From an uncultured Campylobacter sp. (GTDB lineage: Bacteria; Campylobacterota; Campylobacteria; Campylobacterales; Campylobacteraceae), in NCBI RefSeq assembly GCF_938039245.1, contig NZ_CALHVN010000044.1, forward strand, positions 1 through 42,811: DNA of 42,811 nt. The letters are read 5' to 3'. A program made the translations under genes and the position numbers. The first letter of the stretch is position 1. The number at the start of each line of letters is the position of its first letter. Below, piece by piece: positions 42,466-42,811 of the stretch. Under the pieces are notes generated by a model that was not told the DNA's origin, searched no databases, and saw only the letters and a list, made by a program, of their open reading frames with translations.

Positions 42466-42811
42466 TTTGATCCCCGCGGTTTTGATATTCGTCGTTTTTA
42501 TAGCCGTCCTAAAACACGGCGTCGAGATAGAAAATATCGGCGCGGGCGGCTTTAAAATAGAGCAATTATATATAAAACTCGATAAAAAAATAATTTTACG
42601 CGCGCAAAATATCGAAATACCTAAACAAAGCGCCAAGGATAGCTCCGAGGACGCGCTGCTAGATCTTTCTAAAAACATCGTTTGGATAGACAGGCTGTTT
42701 GAGGAAATTTTACTCGAGCGCGTTAAGTTTTTAAACAGCGAGTCCACGCTATTTTATAGAGACGACGTTTTTTATCTAGATAGCCCGTTTTTGGCGGTTA
42801 GCTCAAATTTC
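42425..42811 (+). CDS. AsmA-like membrane/periplasmic protein, 5' part only
   Basis: The 129 codons to the window edge are open with no stop. After a basic N-terminus comes one membrane helix (about 14-30, ILIPAVLIFVVFIAVLK) and then a periplasmic region with GGFKIEQLYIKLDKKIILRAQNIEI, the pattern of AsmA-like proteins that move lipids between membranes. C. jejuni has an AsmA-family gene (Cj0530) between an mltG-type gene (Cj0529c) and icd, as I recall, which agrees. The start could be ATG 42425 or 42446; neither has a strong ribosome binding site. Its 5' end overlaps mltG on the other strand. Confidence 0.7.
   Translation, partial: MKIISLIMKKIWRILIPAVLIFVVFIAVLKHGVEIENIGAGGFKIEQLYIKLDKKIILRAQNIEIPKQSAKDSSEDALLDLSKNIVWIDRLFEEILLERVKFLNSESTLFYRDDVFYLDSPFLAVSSNF

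Noticed and set aside
1..42811. CRISPR array, tRNA/rRNA genes, insertion sequences, prophage
   Set aside because: I looked for regularly spaced repeats, cloverleaf-like segments, transposase or phage proteins and terminal repeats, and saw none that hold up by eye.

Overview
The window looks like a chromosomal segment of a Campylobacter outside the jejuni/coli group, most likely from the oral and intestinal rectus/showae/concisus/curvus cluster. Three things suggest this. The gene order murF - hydrolase - ddl - ruvA - fapA-like - murJ - cysS - msbA - pyrD - M16 protease - dapA - SDR matches, from memory, the C. jejuni block Cj0795c-Cj0807. The TCA block icd - mdh - oorDABC matches the C. jejuni Cj0531-Cj0538 region. 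There is also a large DUF4214-type, S-layer-like protein of the sort common in C. rectus, C. showae and C. concisus. Base composition is moderate, ribosome binding sites are mostly AAGGA, several starts are GTG or TTG, and AAATTT is strikingly frequent between genes. I saw no tRNA, rRNA, CRISPR array, phage gene or transposase.

Layout. Positions 1-5265 carry leftward genes separated by roomy spacers: an AbgA-like M20 amidohydrolase, a NagZ-like glycosidase and a membrane-anchored MurF. Positions 5541-14737 are mainly one long leftward series: a fapA-like DUF342 gene, a four-gene Mla-type lipid transporter (permease, ATPase, MCE protein, lipoprotein), ruvA and ddl. A lone rightward pseudopilin gene lies beyond ddl, followed by an orphan Phd/YefM antitoxin joined to an alpha/beta hydrolase. 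Positions 14863-24308 are a tight rightward series: murJ, cysS, msbA, pyrD, M16 peptidase, dapA, a FabL-like reductase, a doubtful AAATTT-rich ORF and pgsA. After an unidentified gene (24458-25354) comes a 1.2 kb stretch with no convincing gene but with signs of degenerate repeats. It is followed by rseP, a YggS-family PLP protein and two unidentified coupled genes.

Positions 29936-33439 hold a large DUF4214 surface-type protein gene broken into three frames by two opposite single-base shifts. Its C-terminal part is two diverged copies of one module, and a perfect 12-bp terminator stem follows. From 33867 everything is leftward: flavodoxin, the 2-oxoglutarate:acceptor oxidoreductase genes oorC, B, A, D, an NlpC/P60-type lipoprotein, malate dehydrogenase, monomeric isocitrate dehydrogenase and mltG. 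A rightward AsmA-like membrane gene runs off the right edge and overlaps the 5' end of mltG.

Functionally the window is dominated by envelope construction (MurF, Ddl, MurJ, NagZ, MltG, NlpC/P60, MsbA, Mla, PgsA, RseP) and by a reductive-type TCA segment (Icd, Mdh, OorDABC, flavodoxin). Against the remembered C. jejuni order, sucCD is missing from that segment and the NlpC/P60 gene sits in its place. No multi-gene system here is clearly undescribed. The best leads are the broken modular surface protein, the 1.2 kb repeat-like desert, the orphan antitoxin-hydrolase pair, the membrane-anchored MurF and the unidentified gene pair at 28348-29640.
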